Shown: piece by piece, positions 8,422 to 17,338 of the stretch
Position numbering within the stretch: the first letter of the stretch is position 1
Layout of the letters: every line of letters starts with the position of its first letter
NCBI GenBank assembly: GCA_021798745.1
Contig: JAJZBW010000003.1
Location: 1-38,258 of the forward strand
From: Actinomycetes bacterium
GTDB taxonomy: Bacteria > Actinomycetota > Acidimicrobiia > Acidimicrobiales > Bog-793
DNA: 38,258 nucleotides
Direction of reading: 5' to 3'
Made by a program: the position numbers and the translations under genes
The notes under the pieces: generated by a model
Database searches by the model: none
The model's input: only the letters and a program-made list of their open reading frames with translations
What the model was told of the DNA's origin: nothing

Positions 8422-9404
8422 TACCCCTGCCTCCGGAGCGGGTCCGACAGGGGACCCGGGACGTCCCCCGGCGGCACGCGGCGCCGGGCCGACCGCGAGC
8501 CGAGCATCCCCTGGAGCCTCTGGAACGGCGTCGGCGGGAGCGCGTAGGAGGCACCGCGGGCGTAGTGCCGCTCGACGTAGTACTGGCCGACCGTGAGGAC
8601 TGTGGTGAGCACGAGGTACCAGATGCTCGCCATGATGAGCAGAGGGATCGTCTGGTAGGTCCTCGCGTATATCTGCTGCGCCGAGTAGAGGAGCTCCGTG
8701 ACCGCGGCGACGCTCGCGAGCGACGTGGTCTTCAGCATGGAGATCGTCTCGTTCCCGGTCGGGGGGACGATCACGCGCATCGCCTGAGGGAGGACCACAC
8801 GGCGCATGAGCTGTATCCGCCTCATTCCGAGCGACTGCGCCGCCTCGACCTGCCCGTGGTCGACCGAGAGGATCCCCGCGCGGACGATCTCGGCGTAGTA
8901 CGCGGCCTCGTTGAGACCGAGCGCGAGGATCGCCGCGACTATCGAGGTCACGAGCGCGTTCGCGTTGCCGTGCAGCACCTGCGGCCCGAACGGGACCCCG
9001 AGCCCGATGTGCGGGAACAGGGCGGCGATGTTGTACCAGAACAGGATCTGGACGAACACCGGGGTCCCTCGGAAGAACCATATGTAGCACCAGGCCGATC
9101 CCGACAGGATCGGGTTCGGAGAGAGCCTCAGGATCGCGAGGCACACCCCGAGCACGACCCCGATGACCATCGCGGCGGCGGTGAGCTCGAGGGTCAGCAC
9201 GAGCCCGCGCACGACCGGGCCGGCGAAGAAGTAGGTCCCGACCACCGACCAGCCGAAGTTGGGGTTCGTGACGAGGCTGTGCGCGAGCATCGCCAGGAGC
9301 ACGAGCAGGACGGCGGTCGCGACCCACCGACCGGGATGCCGCACCGGCACCGCCCGGATCTCCTCCGGGCGGTGCCGGTCGTGGTCGACCTCGGTCACGG
9401 TCAC
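8421..9404 (-). CDS. Polar amino acid ABC transporter permease (HisM/GlnP type)
   Basis: 327 residues, inner-membrane subunit. One membrane helix near 29-47 precedes the transporter domain ([20 protein letters not shown], then [17 protein letters not shown]), and the ATPase-coupling EAA loop [20 protein letters not shown] is present. About 30 hydrophilic residues precede the first helix and about 40 follow the last, longer than a minimal GlnP. GTG start 27 bases after the binding-protein stop. A single permease gene suggests a homodimer. Confidence 0.94.
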   Translation of the reverse strand: MTVTEVDHDRHRPEEIRAVPVRHPGRWVATAVLLVLLAMLAHSLVTNPNFGWSVVGTYFFAGPVVRGLVLTLELTAAAMVIGVVLGVCLAILRLSPNPILSGSAWCYIWFFRGTPVFVQILFWYNIAALFPHIGLGVPFGPQVLHGNANALVTSIVAAILALGLNEAAYYAEIVRAGILSVDHGQVEAAQSLGMRRIQLMRRVVLPQAMRVIVPPTGNETISMLKTTSLASVAAVTELLYSAQQIYARTYQTIPLLIMASIWYLVLTTVLTVGQYYVERHYARGASYALPPTPFQRLQGMLGSRSARRRVPPGDVPGPLSDPLRRQG

Positions 9405-9431
9405 CGACCGCGCCCCCGCTCCCCCGGAGCG

Positions 9432-10352
9432 CTAGCCGACGATGGACGGCGTCGTGATCGCCCCCGCCTGGACGCCCCACTTCGCGAGGATCTTCGCGTA
9501 GACGCCGTCCTTCATGAGCACCTTGACCGCCGCGAGCGTCGCCCGGTCGAGCCCGGAGCTCTTCGGGAACGCGATCCCGTAGGGCGCGACCGAGAAGGCG
9601 GCTCCGTCGAGCTTGAACTTGCCGTGGGACTGCTGGACGATGTACCCCGCAACCTGAGAGTCCGCGAACCCGAGCTGCGCCCGCCCGCTCGCGACCGCGA
9701 GGTTCGCCGAGTTCTGGTCCGAGAACGACAGCACGGACACGCCCTTCTTGCCGGACTTCGTGCAGCTCTTGTTCGCTGCCTCGGCGTCGGACTGCTCGGT
9801 CGTCCCGCTCTCGACGGACACCGTGAGCCCGCAGAGGCTCGCGAGCCCGTTGAGCTTGATCGAGCTAGTCGACTTCACGTAGTAGCCCTCGCCCGCCTTG
9901 AAGTAGCTGACGAAGTTCACGACCTTCGCACGCGCCGCCGTGATCGTGAACGACGAGTTGCCGACGTCGTACTTGCCCGAGGTGAGACCCGGGATGATCG
10001 TGTCGAACGTGGCGTTCGTCGAGATCCAGCGGACACCCATCACCGCGCCGATCGCGGCGTTGAGGTCGGCGTCCATCCCGACGATCGTCTTCCCGTTCGC
10101 CGCGACGAACTCGTCCGGCGCGTACGTCGCGTCCATCGCGACCTTGACCGAGCCGCGCGCCCGGATCGCCTTCGGCACGAGAGCGGCGACCGCCGGGACC
10201 TTCGCCGGCGTCGGTATCGCCGCGGCCCTCTCGGCGCTCGCCGACGCGAGCGAGCCCGCCCCCGAGCCGATCGTGATCGCGACGGCGCCCGCCGCCGCGA
10301 TCGCCCCCGTCGTGGCGCGCCTGCGCCGGCTGCTCGACTGCAACGCGTTCAT
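9432..10352 (-). CDS. Polar amino acid ABC transporter substrate-binding protein (family 3)
   Basis: 306 residues, secreted receptor for the transporter encoded downstream. Signal peptide: an RRRRATTG n-region, an alanine-rich hydrophobic stretch and an ASASA cleavage region. No lipobox cysteine, which is unusual for an SBP of a Gram-positive-type envelope, so membrane retention is unexplained. Mature domain: [47 protein letters not shown] and [11 protein letters not shown] are typical of SBP_bac_3. A cysteine pair (SLCG and NKSC) may form a disulfide. The ATG follows a strong GGGGAGGA ribosome site. First gene of SBP-permease-ATPase-GNAT. Confidence 0.93.
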   Translation of the reverse strand: MNALQSSSRRRRATTGAIAAAGAVAITIGSGAGSLASASAERAAAIPTPAKVPAVAALVPKAIRARGSVKVAMDATYAPDEFVAANGKTIVGMDADLNAAIGAVMGVRWISTNATFDTIIPGLTSGKYDVGNSSFTITAARAKVVNFVSYFKAGEGYYVKSTSSIKLNGLASLCGLTVSVESGTTEQSDAEAANKSCTKSGKKGVSVLSFSDQNSANLAVASGRAQLGFADSQVAGYIVQQSHGKFKLDGAAFSVAPYGIAFPKSSGLDRATLAAVKVLMKDGVYAKILAKWGVQAGAITTPSIVG

Positions 10353-10370
10353 GGGATCCTCCCCGGTAGA

Positions 10371-10389
10371 CGTGCCGATGCCTGGCACG
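10371..10389 (-). other. Hairpin just upstream of the SBP ribosome site
   Basis: CGTGCC, seven-base loop, GGCACG. It ends about six bases from the GGGGAGGA ribosome site (10357-10364) of the binding-protein gene, inside a predicted leader of about 155 bases. It may tune translation; no known riboswitch class is recognised. Confidence 0.35.
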
Positions 10390-10513
10390 GCCGGACGCGG
10401 CCGGCAGGTGTCCCATGCGCTCGGCCGGCGCTCGGCGGCTCCCCCACCGCCACGCACCGGCACGTCGTCACGCGTGGTTCCCGACGGCCCTCCGACCTCA
10501 CTCCAACGGCCGG

Positions 10514-10519
10514 ATCATA
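10514..10519 (-). promoter_or_regulatory. Candidate -10 (TATGAT) of the amino acid transporter operon
   Basis: Minus-strand TATGAT in an otherwise very GC-rich stretch, about 162 bases before the SBP start codon. No clear -35 hexamer at 17 bases. Confidence 0.4.
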
Positions 10520-10590
10520 GCGACCACCGGCATCTCTGCCCGAGGCGGGCGGGCGAGGAGGGGCGCTCCGACGAGCCGCGGCCCACACGA

Positions 10591-11241
10591 TCAGCGCGTG
10601 AGCGCGCTCTCCCCCGCTCCGGCGAGGAGCTCGCAGGCGCGCCAGCAGTACCACGCGGCGACGGACCGGAAGGGGCGGAAGCGCTCCCCGAGTGGCTGGA
10701 GCTCTCGCTCCGACGGCATCGCGACCTGCCACGCGAGACCGTAGCCCCGTCGGACTCCGAGGTCCCCGGACGGCCAGACGTCGAGCCGCCGGAGCTGGAA
10801 CATGAGGAACATCTGCGCAGTCCACGGCCCGACCCCCCGGACCGTGGACAGGCGGGCGACGATCTCCTCGTCGCTCGCGCGCGCGACGCGCCGGGGGGCG
10901 AGCTCGACCGTGCCGTCGAGCACCTTCTCGGCGAGGTCGCGCAGGGCGGAGACCTTTGCGGAGGAGAGCCCGACGGCTCGCAGGGCCTCGACGGGGAGCC
11001 CCACGAGCGCCTCGGGCGTGACCCCGCCTCCGAGCAGCGAGACGAGCCGGCCGTGGATCGCCGCCGCCGCCGCGCCCGCGAGCTGCTGGTAGACGATCGA
11101 GCGCACGAGCGCGGCGAAGTTGCTCTCCGCTCGAGGCGCGAGCCTCGGGGGCCCGGCCGAGGCGACGAGGGACGCGATCACGGGGTCGCGGCTCGCGAGC
11201 GACTCGGCAGCGGACCGGTGGGAGGGGCGAGACGCGTCCAT
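10591..11241 (-). CDS. DNA-3-methyladenine glycosylase II-like (AlkA/HhH-GPD)
   Basis: 216 residues; removes alkylated bases in base-excision repair. Helix-hairpin-helix VRGVGPWTA (134-142) is followed by the catalytic aspartate D160 in WPSGDLGVRRG, with SIVYQQLAGAAAAAIHGRL (48-66) as the conserved YQQLS-type helix. There are no Fe-S cysteines at the C terminus, so it belongs to the AlkA/MAG group rather than Nth/MutY. It lacks the N-terminal TBP-like domain of E. coli AlkA, as in many short bacterial MAGs. ATG start; no obvious operon partner. Confidence 0.9.
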   Translation of the reverse strand: MDASRPSHRSAAESLASRDPVIASLVASAGPPRLAPRAESNFAALVRSIVYQQLAGAAAAAIHGRLVSLLGGGVTPEALVGLPVEALRAVGLSSAKVSALRDLAEKVLDGTVELAPRRVARASDEEIVARLSTVRGVGPWTAQMFLMFQLRRLDVWPSGDLGVRRGYGLAWQVAMPSERELQPLGERFRPFRSVAAWYCWRACELLAGAGESALTR

Positions 11242-11270
11242 GGTCGACGAGTCTTGCGCGGCTCGGGACC

Positions 11271-11326
11271 GTCGCGGGCGCCCGGTGCTCGGCGTCGTCC
11301 AGCGCCGCAGAGGCGGCGCCCGCGAC
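11271..11326 (-). terminator. Probable terminator hairpin after the galT-like gene
   Basis: GTCGCGGGCGCC (11271-11282) and its exact complement GGCGCCCGCGAC (11315-11326) form a 12-bp stem. The 32-base loop holds a nested GGCG/CGCC stem. It lies just past the stop of the minus-strand GalT-like gene and before the AlkA-like gene. Confidence 0.5.
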
Positions 11327-11345
11327 AGCCAGGCGCGCCCGCCGC

Positions 11346-12353
11346 TCAGGCCGCGTCGCCCTCCGGATCGAACGCGAGCCCGGCCTCGTGCGGGCGGCTG
11401 CGGCGTGCCAGGGTCTCCGAGGCGGCCCGGAGCCTCTCCGCTGCGACGGCGGGGTCGACGTAGCACGTGTGGACGCCCGCGAGCTCGTAGCCCGAGTGCC
11501 AGCCGGTCCGGGGCACGACGTGCACGTGCGCGTGGCCCGACTCGTGCACGACGAGGTTGTACGCGACCGGCCCCGTGACCGCGTACAGCGCACGGAGCGC
11601 GGCCTGCACCCCGTGGGCGACGGCACGCGCCGTGGCCGGACCGTGGCCGTCGAGGACGACGGTCTGGTCGTAGTCGACCGTCGGCGCCTCGGGAACGACG
11701 ACGGTCGCCCCGGGGACCCGTGCGACCGTCAGCTCCCCCGGGAGCTCCTCGCACAGCACGCACGAGCCCGCTCCGAGCGCCTCGGCCTCCCGGCGGCTCC
11801 CCGGGTCGGCCTCGGGCAGTCCCACGACCTGCCCGTGGGGGTGCGGCTGCGAGGAGCCCGCGTTCACCCCGTGGTTCACGAACACGAGCGGGAACCGGCC
11901 CGCACGGCGCTGTGACTCTGCTCGCCGGAGCAGGAGCCCCATCGCCGCGCTCGCCTCGTCCAGATCGAGGTCCCCGAGGTGGGCGTCGTGCACGTCGCTC
12001 AGCACGACCACCTCCGCGGCGTCCACGGCGACCGTCTGGGGCCACCGGTTCCGGAGCGACACCGACGACCACAGCGGGTGGCGCGCGCCCCCGGGGACCC
12101 GCCCGGTCTCCTCGCCTGCGCTGTGCGTGCCGTCGTCGATGGCCACCGGGCAGAACGGGCACGGCACCGTCCCGACCGGGAGCTCGAGGGCGACGACCGC
12201 CGGATTGGCCGCTTTCGCGGTCGACCACGGCGGAACCACGAGGCTCGTCGCACCCGTGAGCCGGTCGTTCCGGAGGTCCGCGACCGGCGCGCCCCTTCCG
12301 CCGCCGGCCGTCTGCGCCCCGTGCGCCTCGCCTCGGTGGCCCGAGATGCTCAC
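11346..12353 (-). CDS. Galactose-1-phosphate uridylyltransferase-like protein (HIT superfamily)
   Basis: 335 residues. The zinc pair C65/C68 (CPFC), a second CVLC pair (C198/C201) and the GalT active-site segment NHGVNAGSSQPHPHGQ (160-175, nucleophilic HPH) are visible. A second HIT-like half carries ESGHAHVHVVPRTG. Canonical GalT moves UMP between UDP-glucose and galactose-1-phosphate; actinobacterial relatives may act on other nucleotide-sugar or nucleotide substrates, and no gal genes are nearby. The GTG start has no spaced ribosome site, but a TAATCT -10 box lies seven bases upstream, so the mRNA is probably leaderless. Confidence 0.85.
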   Translation of the reverse strand: MSISGHRGEAHGAQTAGGGRGAPVADLRNDRLTGATSLVVPPWSTAKAANPAVVALELPVGTVPCPFCPVAIDDGTHSAGEETGRVPGGARHPLWSSVSLRNRWPQTVAVDAAEVVVLSDVHDAHLGDLDLDEASAAMGLLLRRAESQRRAGRFPLVFVNHGVNAGSSQPHPHGQVVGLPEADPGSRREAEALGAGSCVLCEELPGELTVARVPGATVVVPEAPTVDYDQTVVLDGHGPATARAVAHGVQAALRALYAVTGPVAYNLVVHESGHAHVHVVPRTGWHSGYELAGVHTCYVDPAVAAERLRAASETLARRSRPHEAGLAFDPEGDAA

Positions 12354-12360
12354 ACCTCAC

Positions 12361-12366
12361 AGATTA
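12361..12366 (-). promoter_or_regulatory. Candidate -10 (TAATCT) of a leaderless promoter
   Basis: Minus-strand TAATCT separated by seven bases from the GTG at 12353. The spacing puts the transcription start at the start codon. It lies in the divergent region shared with the SulP gene. Confidence 0.55.
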
Positions 12367-12542
12367 CGGTCCGGTGACGGTAGCGCCGCGGCGCGGAGCG
12401 GGTCGTCCCGCGGCGCCGGGGGCGCACGGCCGCCCGGCGCACCCGTCCGGACGTTGAGCGATGATGCTCCCGTGCACAACGGCACGTCGCGGGTGGGCGG
12501 ACATCCGAGGCCCGCGCCCGAGCGCCCGTCGCCCGGACCGCC

Positions 12543-14198
12543 GTGAGGGGAGCCGCCGTCGGGTCCTCGCTTCGCGGCTACCGGCGGGCCTGGCTCGCGC
12601 CCGACCTCCTCGCCGGGATGGCCCTCCTCGCGGTCGCCGTCCCCGAGCAGCTCGCGACTGCCCGGCTCGCGGGCATGCCCCTGATCACCGGCTACTACGC
12701 GTTCGTCGCGGGCAGCGTCGTGTTCGCTCTCCTCGGGTCGAGCCCGCAGCTGTCGGTCGGCGCGGACTCGACGATCGCCCCGCTGTTCGCCGCGGGCGTC
12801 GCCCACGTGGCCTCCTCGGGCAGCGCCCGGTACGCGGACACCGTCGGGCTCGTCGCGGTCACCGTCGGGGTGATCGTCGCTCTCGTCGGGCTCCTGCGCC
12901 TCGGATGGATAGCAGAGCTCCTCTCCGCACCGATCATCGCGGGATTCATGTCGGGCATAGCGGTCATCATCGTCGTCCACCAGGTTCCCGACCTGCTCGG
13001 CGTGCCCGGCTCCTCGGGATCGACCGTCCACCGGCTCGTCCACGCGCTCGAGCAGCTCGGGCGCGCGCACCCGGGGAGCGTCGCGCTCGCGGGCTCTGTG
13101 CTCGTCGTGGTCGTCGTCGCGGAGCACGTCGACCGCAGGCTCCCCGGGGCGCTCGTCGCGCTCGTCGCCTCCGCCCTCGCGGTCTATGCCCTCGGCCTCC
13201 ACGCGCACGGCGTCGCGGTGCTCGGGCACGTCGCGGGCGGGCTCCCCCGCTGGGGGCTGCGCGACGTCTCGTGGCACCTCCTACGCGTCGAGCTGCCGAC
13301 GGCGGGCATCGTCGCGCTCGTCGTCGTGAGCCAGACCGCCGCGACGACGCGGGCGTTCGCCGACCTCGGCCGCTACGAGGTCGACGTCGGGCGGGACTTC
13401 GTCGGCGTCGGCGCCGGGAACGTGCTCGCGGGCCTCGTCGGGTCCTTCCCGGTCGACGCGAGCCCTCCTCGGACTGCACTCGTCGCGTCCGCCTCGGGCC
13501 GCACCCAGGCGTCCGGGCTCGTCGCCTGTGCGGTGCTCGTCGCGCTCGTCCCCGCCGCGAGGCTCCTCTCGGACGTCCCGCTCGCGACGCTCGCTGCCGT
13601 CCTCGTGTTCGTCGCGAGCCGGATCTTCCGTGCCCGGGAGCTCGTGCAGATCGCCCGTTTCGACCGAGTCGAGCTCGGGCTCGCGCTCGTGACGCTCGTC
13701 GCCGTCGCCGTCGTCGGCGTCGAGCAGGGGATCGCGGTCGCCGTTGCCCTCGCGATCCTCGACCGCACCCGGCTCAGCGCCCGACCGCAGCTGCACGTGC
13801 TCGGGCGGATCCCGGGGACGACGAGCTGGGTCCCGACCGGCAGCGAGAGGGACGCCGAGCAGGTTCCGGGGGTCCTCGCGGTCCTCTTCGCGACCCCCCT
13901 GTGGTACGCGAACGCCGTCCACTTCCGGTCGCAGCTCGCCCGCGCGGTCACGCGCGCCCCCGACCGGACCCGCCTCGTCGTGCTCGACACGATCGGGATG
14001 AGCGACCTCGACTTCACGGGCGCCCGTGCGCTCGGGGACGCTCTCGCGGACCTCGAACGGGACCACGTCGTGTTCGCGATCGCCCGGGCCGGGGAGCACG
14101 TGGAGACCGCTCTTCGGCGGAGCGGGCTTCTCGCCCGGATCGGGGCGGAGCACCTGTACCCGTCCGTCGACGAGGCGGTCACTGCTCTCACGCGATGA
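12543..14198 (+). CDS. SulP family anion transporter with STAS domain
   Basis: 551 residues, membrane protein. The transmembrane core (about 20-395) begins with DLLAGMALLAVAVPEQLATARLAGMPLITGYYA, then LSVGADSTIAPLFA (the SulP substrate region). A C-terminal cytoplasmic STAS domain (about 430-551) carries TIGMSDLDFTGARAL. SulP proteins move sulfate, bicarbonate or other anions by H+ or Na+ coupling; no carbonic anhydrase or sulfate genes adjoin to specify the substrate. Start GTG 12543 lacks a good ribosome site. Divergent from the GalT-like gene. Confidence 0.92.
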   Translation: MRGAAVGSSLRGYRRAWLAPDLLAGMALLAVAVPEQLATARLAGMPLITGYYAFVAGSVVFALLGSSPQLSVGADSTIAPLFAAGVAHVASSGSARYADTVGLVAVTVGVIVALVGLLRLGWIAELLSAPIIAGFMSGIAVIIVVHQVPDLLGVPGSSGSTVHRLVHALEQLGRAHPGSVALAGSVLVVVVVAEHVDRRLPGALVALVASALAVYALGLHAHGVAVLGHVAGGLPRWGLRDVSWHLLRVELPTAGIVALVVVSQTAATTRAFADLGRYEVDVGRDFVGVGAGNVLAGLVGSFPVDASPPRTALVASASGRTQASGLVACAVLVALVPAARLLSDVPLATLAAVLVFVASRIFRARELVQIARFDRVELGLALVTLVAVAVVGVEQGIAVAVALAILDRTRLSARPQLHVLGRIPGTTSWVPTGSERDAEQVPGVLAVLFATPLWYANAVHFRSQLARAVTRAPDRTRLVVLDTIGMSDLDFTGARALGDALADLERDHVVFAIARAGEHVETALRRSGLLARIGAEHLYPSVDEAVTALTR

Positions 14199-14301
14199 CC
14201 GGCGACGTGTCGCCGCGTCGCCGTGGGGCCGCCCGACGATGACTCCGAGGTCGCGGTCCTCGACGTCGCACGGCTCCTCGGGCGCTCGCTCGCGGAGCGC
14301 G

Positions 14302-15561
14302 TCAGAGGCGGGTGAGCCGCCACCCGAGGGTCGGGCCGGCGAGACGGCCGGCCGCCACGAGCGCGACGGATGCCCGCTCGCTCCCGAGAGACACGGTGAG
14401 GGTCCCGACCCGGGCGCCTCGCGCGACGGGAGCGTGCAGGTCGTGCAGGAGCTCGACCGTCTCGGCCACGCGCGCGCCGCGCCACCCGAGCAGGGTGGCG
14501 CCCGAGGCCGTCACGACGGGGACGGCCGCACCGTAGGCGGCGTCGAGCGTCGCGACCCGCGTGCCCGCGCCGACGACCTGCTGCTCCACGAGCCCGGCGT
14601 CGACCGAGCGGACGGCCCGGCGCGCCGCGGACAGCACGGTTGGGATCGCGGGGACCGAGGAGTCGCCGACGATCGCTCCGAGCACGCGCACCGTCCGGCG
14701 TCCCAACCGGTGGTTCGCTGCGAAGACGAAGGAGGCCCCTCCCTGGGGGACCCACCCGGTCTTCACCCCGACGATCCCGTCGCGTCCGAGGTCGGCGTCG
14801 ACGTTGTACTGGAGCCCGGCGACCGGGAGCACGACCTGCGCGCGCGCCACGATCGACGCGAAGACGGGGTTCCCGAGCGCGATCCTCGCGAGCCGCACCT
14901 GGTCCGCCGCGGTGGACACCGTGGCGGGGTCGACCCCGCTCGGCCCTGCGTAGTGCGTGTGCGCGAGCCCGAGCTGGCGCGCCTCGGCGTTCATCTTCGC
15001 GACGAACGCCGCCGTCGACCCCGCGTCCCATCGGGCGAGCATCTCGATCACGTTGTCCGCCGACGGGACGAGTGCCGCCTTCAGCGCGTCGAGCTCGCTC
15101 AGGCGCTCGCCGACCTGCACCGCGACCACGGAGTCCTGCGCGGCGAGCTCGCTCCGGTAGGTCGCGACGTCTGCCGGCGTGACCGTGATCGCCGGGCCGG
15201 GCTGCCCGGGGCGCAGCGGGTGGTCCCGAAGGACGACGAGAGCGGACATCACCTTCGCCACGCTCGCGATGGGGATCTCGCTGCTCCCGCCCTGCGACGC
15301 GAGCGTGCCGACCCCACCGATGGTCACGACCGACTCGGTCCCGGCGGGGAGCGCGGGCGACCACGGCCCCCCTGCGAAGGCCGGGCTCGCCCGGCGGACC
15401 ACGACGGCGCTCACCGGGGGCACGGACCGCAGGAGCTGGACCCCGACGAGCACGCCCGCGACGACCACGAGCGCGACGAGCGACACGAGCAGGTACCTCG
15501 CGGCGTGGCGCCTCCTCTCGTGCCGTCGTCCACCGCGATAGAGGTACGGGTCGCCGCGCAT
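14302..15561 (-). CDS. D-alanyl-D-alanine carboxypeptidase-like protein (peptidase S11)
   Basis: 419 residues from ATG 15561. Short basic cytoplasmic tail, one membrane helix (about 23-45), then an extracellular S11 domain. It has the serine nucleophile motif SVAK (S100, K103) and KTG (K267-G269, in VGVKTGWVPQGG). The middle motif, usually SxN, reads S167-A-D-N, so Asp occupies the usual Asn position or the motif is shifted. A C-terminal beta domain follows (about 330-419). Expected role: trimming peptidoglycan pentapeptides. A TTG 18 bases upstream is an alternative start, but the -10 box TAAGGT seven bases before the ATG favours a leaderless mRNA. Confidence 0.9.
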   Translation of the reverse strand: MRGDPYLYRGGRRHERRRHAARYLLVSLVALVVVAGVLVGVQLLRSVPPVSAVVVRRASPAFAGGPWSPALPAGTESVVTIGGVGTLASQGGSSEIPIASVAKVMSALVVLRDHPLRPGQPGPAITVTPADVATYRSELAAQDSVVAVQVGERLSELDALKAALVPSADNVIEMLARWDAGSTAAFVAKMNAEARQLGLAHTHYAGPSGVDPATVSTAADQVRLARIALGNPVFASIVARAQVVLPVAGLQYNVDADLGRDGIVGVKTGWVPQGGASFVFAANHRLGRRTVRVLGAIVGDSSVPAIPTVLSAARRAVRSVDAGLVEQQVVGAGTRVATLDAAYGAAVPVVTASGATLLGWRGARVAETVELLHDLHAPVARGARVGTLTVSLGSERASVALVAAGRLAGPTLGWRLTRL

Positions 15562-15568
15562 CGGGGGA

Positions 15569-15574
15569 ACCTTA
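15569..15574 (-). promoter_or_regulatory. Candidate -10 (TAAGGT) of a leaderless promoter
   Basis: Minus-strand TAAGGT, seven bases before the ATG at 15561 of the carboxypeptidase gene, with no Shine-Dalgarno between them. Confidence 0.5.
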
Positions 15575-15601
15575 GGCAACGCGAGCCCGCTGCGGGCATA
15601 G

Positions 15602-15616
15602 GGCTCGGCCCGAGCC
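15602..15616 (-). terminator. Short hairpin after the GH26-like gene
   Basis: GGCTCG, loop GCC, CGAGCC, with a smaller GCCCG/CGGGC hairpin beside it at 15585-15597. It lies past the stop of the GH26-like gene and before the carboxypeptidase gene; a weak terminator candidate. Confidence 0.35.
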
Positions 15617-15672
15617 GCCCGAGCGTCTCGGTCGCCCGCCGGCCTCTCGCCCGTGCCGACCGCACGGGGATG

Positions 15673-17151
15673 TCAGCCGAACGCGGCCCTGTAGGCCTGG
15701 AGGGAGAGGGGGTTCGACGCGTCGAGCTGGAGGATCCCCTTGTCCCCCGCGTCGTACCACGACTGGAACGCGAAGCTCGCGGACGAGGCGACGAGCTGTC
15801 CGACGCCCGCGACGTAGTACGGGTCGTCTCCGTAGCCCGGGGGGGAGCCCGTCGGCGCGGTCGTCGCCCACTCCGGGATGCTCAACGGCTTGCCCTGGCT
15901 CGCCGCGAAGCTCGCGACCGCGTCGAGGCCCTCGGGGCTCGACGCGACGACCGCGTACGTCGCCGTCGAGGCGGGAGGAGCAGCCATCGGGCATCCCGTG
16001 TCGTACGCGTCGACCCCGACGATGTCCACGTACGCGTTCCCCGGGTAGAAGCCCGCCAGCCCCGGGACGCTCCCGCACGCGGCCACGTTCCAGTCGAACT
16101 GGAAGCTCGCGCCCGCGACCGCGCGCATCGCGGTGACGGTCCTCGCGAAGCACGTCGCCCAGTTCGACTGCTCGGTCGCCGTCGTGCCGACGAAGTCGTC
16201 GGCCCACGTCCCGTTCATCTCGGCGCCGAGCCGGATCACCGAGCTCCCGAGACCCGCCGCGACCAGGTTCTGTGCGAGCTGTACGTCGTAGCCCGTGAAC
16301 TGCCCCTGGGCGCAGTGGCCGCGCCACGACGCGTCGGACGCGCTCTCGTCCGACGCGACCAGGTCCACCGTGAGCACGACCGTGCGACCCGACGGGTCGG
16401 CAGCGACCCAGCCCGTGTACCCGTTGGCCGGCTGAGCGACCCACGGGTCCACCCAGGACGACCACGACATGTTCGACCCGGTCTCGAACGTCTCGAGGCA
16501 CCCGTAGCTGAGGCCGGTCGCCTGCTCGACCACGGCGAGGTTCGCTTGCCAGGACGCGGATCCGACGTACACGCACGCCGTCTTGGAGTTCGCCGAGACC
16601 GCCCCGCCTGCGCCTCCCGCCGGGGACGTCGACGTGGGGGGAGGCGGGGCGGCCACGCCCCCACCTCCCCCACCTCCCGCGACCACCTCGAACAACGGCG
16701 GCGTCGTGGTGGTCGTGGTGGTCGTGGTCGTCGTGGTGGTCGTGGTCGTCGTGGTCGTCGTGGTCGTGCTGGTCGTCGTGGTCGTCCTCGTCGCCGTGCG
16801 CCGCCGCCTCTTCCTCCCCGCCTGGAGCACCGTCCACCGGCGCGTGACGCGACGCGCGCCTCGAACCGTGAGCGTGACCGCGATGTGCCGTGCGCTTCCC
16901 GAGGTGTTCGCGCCGACGCGGGCCGTCCGGGCCACCCGCCCGTCCCTGCAGCGCACGGCCGCGTCGAAGCGCGCGATCCGGGGGACCGACGACCACGTAC
17001 AGCGCGTCGCGTGGTGGACGACCGCGACGAAGCGCACCGATCCGCCCGCCGCCGCGACGTGACGCCTCGGCACGCCCCGGACCGCCGGGGCGAAGGTCGC
17101 GGGGAGGGCGAGCACCACCAGAGCTGCGGCGACGGCGCGGTGCGACCTCAC
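15673..17151 (-). CDS. Secreted GH26-like glycoside hydrolase with polythreonine linker
   Basis: 492 residues. Signal peptide (1 to about 26); a small beta-rich N-terminal region (about 35-110) with two cysteines; an arginine cluster; a linker of about 25 nearly uninterrupted threonines followed by Gly- and Pro-rich runs; then a catalytic-looking domain from about 190. The segment RLGAEMNGTW (acid E311) and SIPEWATT (nucleophile E427) sit where GH26 beta-mannanase-type enzymes carry their two glutamates, and FQFDWNVA and VDIVGVDAYD fit the barrel strands. The substrate is probably a cell-surface or environmental beta-glycan (inference). GTG start with a poor ribosome site. The repeat linker is encoded by a trinucleotide microsatellite and is likely length-variable. 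Confidence 0.82.
   Translation of the reverse strand: MRSHRAVAAALVVLALPATFAPAVRGVPRRHVAAAGGSVRFVAVVHHATRCTWSSVPRIARFDAAVRCRDGRVARTARVGANTSGSARHIAVTLTVRGARRVTRRWTVLQAGRKRRRRTATRTTTTTSTTTTTTTTTTTTTTTTTTTTTTPPLFEVVAGGGGGGGVAAPPPPTSTSPAGGAGGAVSANSKTACVYVGSASWQANLAVVEQATGLSYGCLETFETGSNMSWSSWVDPWVAQPANGYTGWVAADPSGRTVVLTVDLVASDESASDASWRGHCAQGQFTGYDVQLAQNLVAAGLGSSVIRLGAEMNGTWADDFVGTTATEQSNWATCFARTVTAMRAVAGASFQFDWNVAACGSVPGLAGFYPGNAYVDIVGVDAYDTGCPMAAPPASTATYAVVASSPEGLDAVASFAASQGKPLSIPEWATTAPTGSPPGYGDDPYYVAGVGQLVASSASFAFQSWYDAGDKGILQLDASNPLSLQAYRAAFG
16704..16785. repeat. GTC/GTG trinucleotide microsatellite
   Basis: About 80 bases built almost only from GGT, CGT and GTC triplets on the plus strand, which read as threonine codons (ACC/ACG) on the coding minus strand. 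This encodes the polythreonine linker of the GH26-like protein. Confidence 0.85.
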
Positions 17152-17338
17152 GGCGCGAACCGGGTTCCCGCTCGCGACGCCCGCACCTGGCCTCCCGGGG
17201 AGCTCGAGTGGACGCAGAATCTCGTTGACTCTAATGCCGTCCCGTGCCCTCTCACAACGCGCGGGGCACGATCGCGCGACGGGGCGCGCCTACGCTCGTG
17301 ACCGCCGAGCTCGAACGAGCCGAACGAGGAGGCCGGTC

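Noticed and set aside
14201-14214. GGCGAC-GT-GTCGCC after the SulP gene as a terminator
   Set aside because: The two-base loop would force the stem down to four pairs; too weak to call.
16583-17062. Plus-strand frame with a long polyvaline run
   Set aside because: It is antisense to the polythreonine linker of the GH26-like gene; the microsatellite keeps all frames open.
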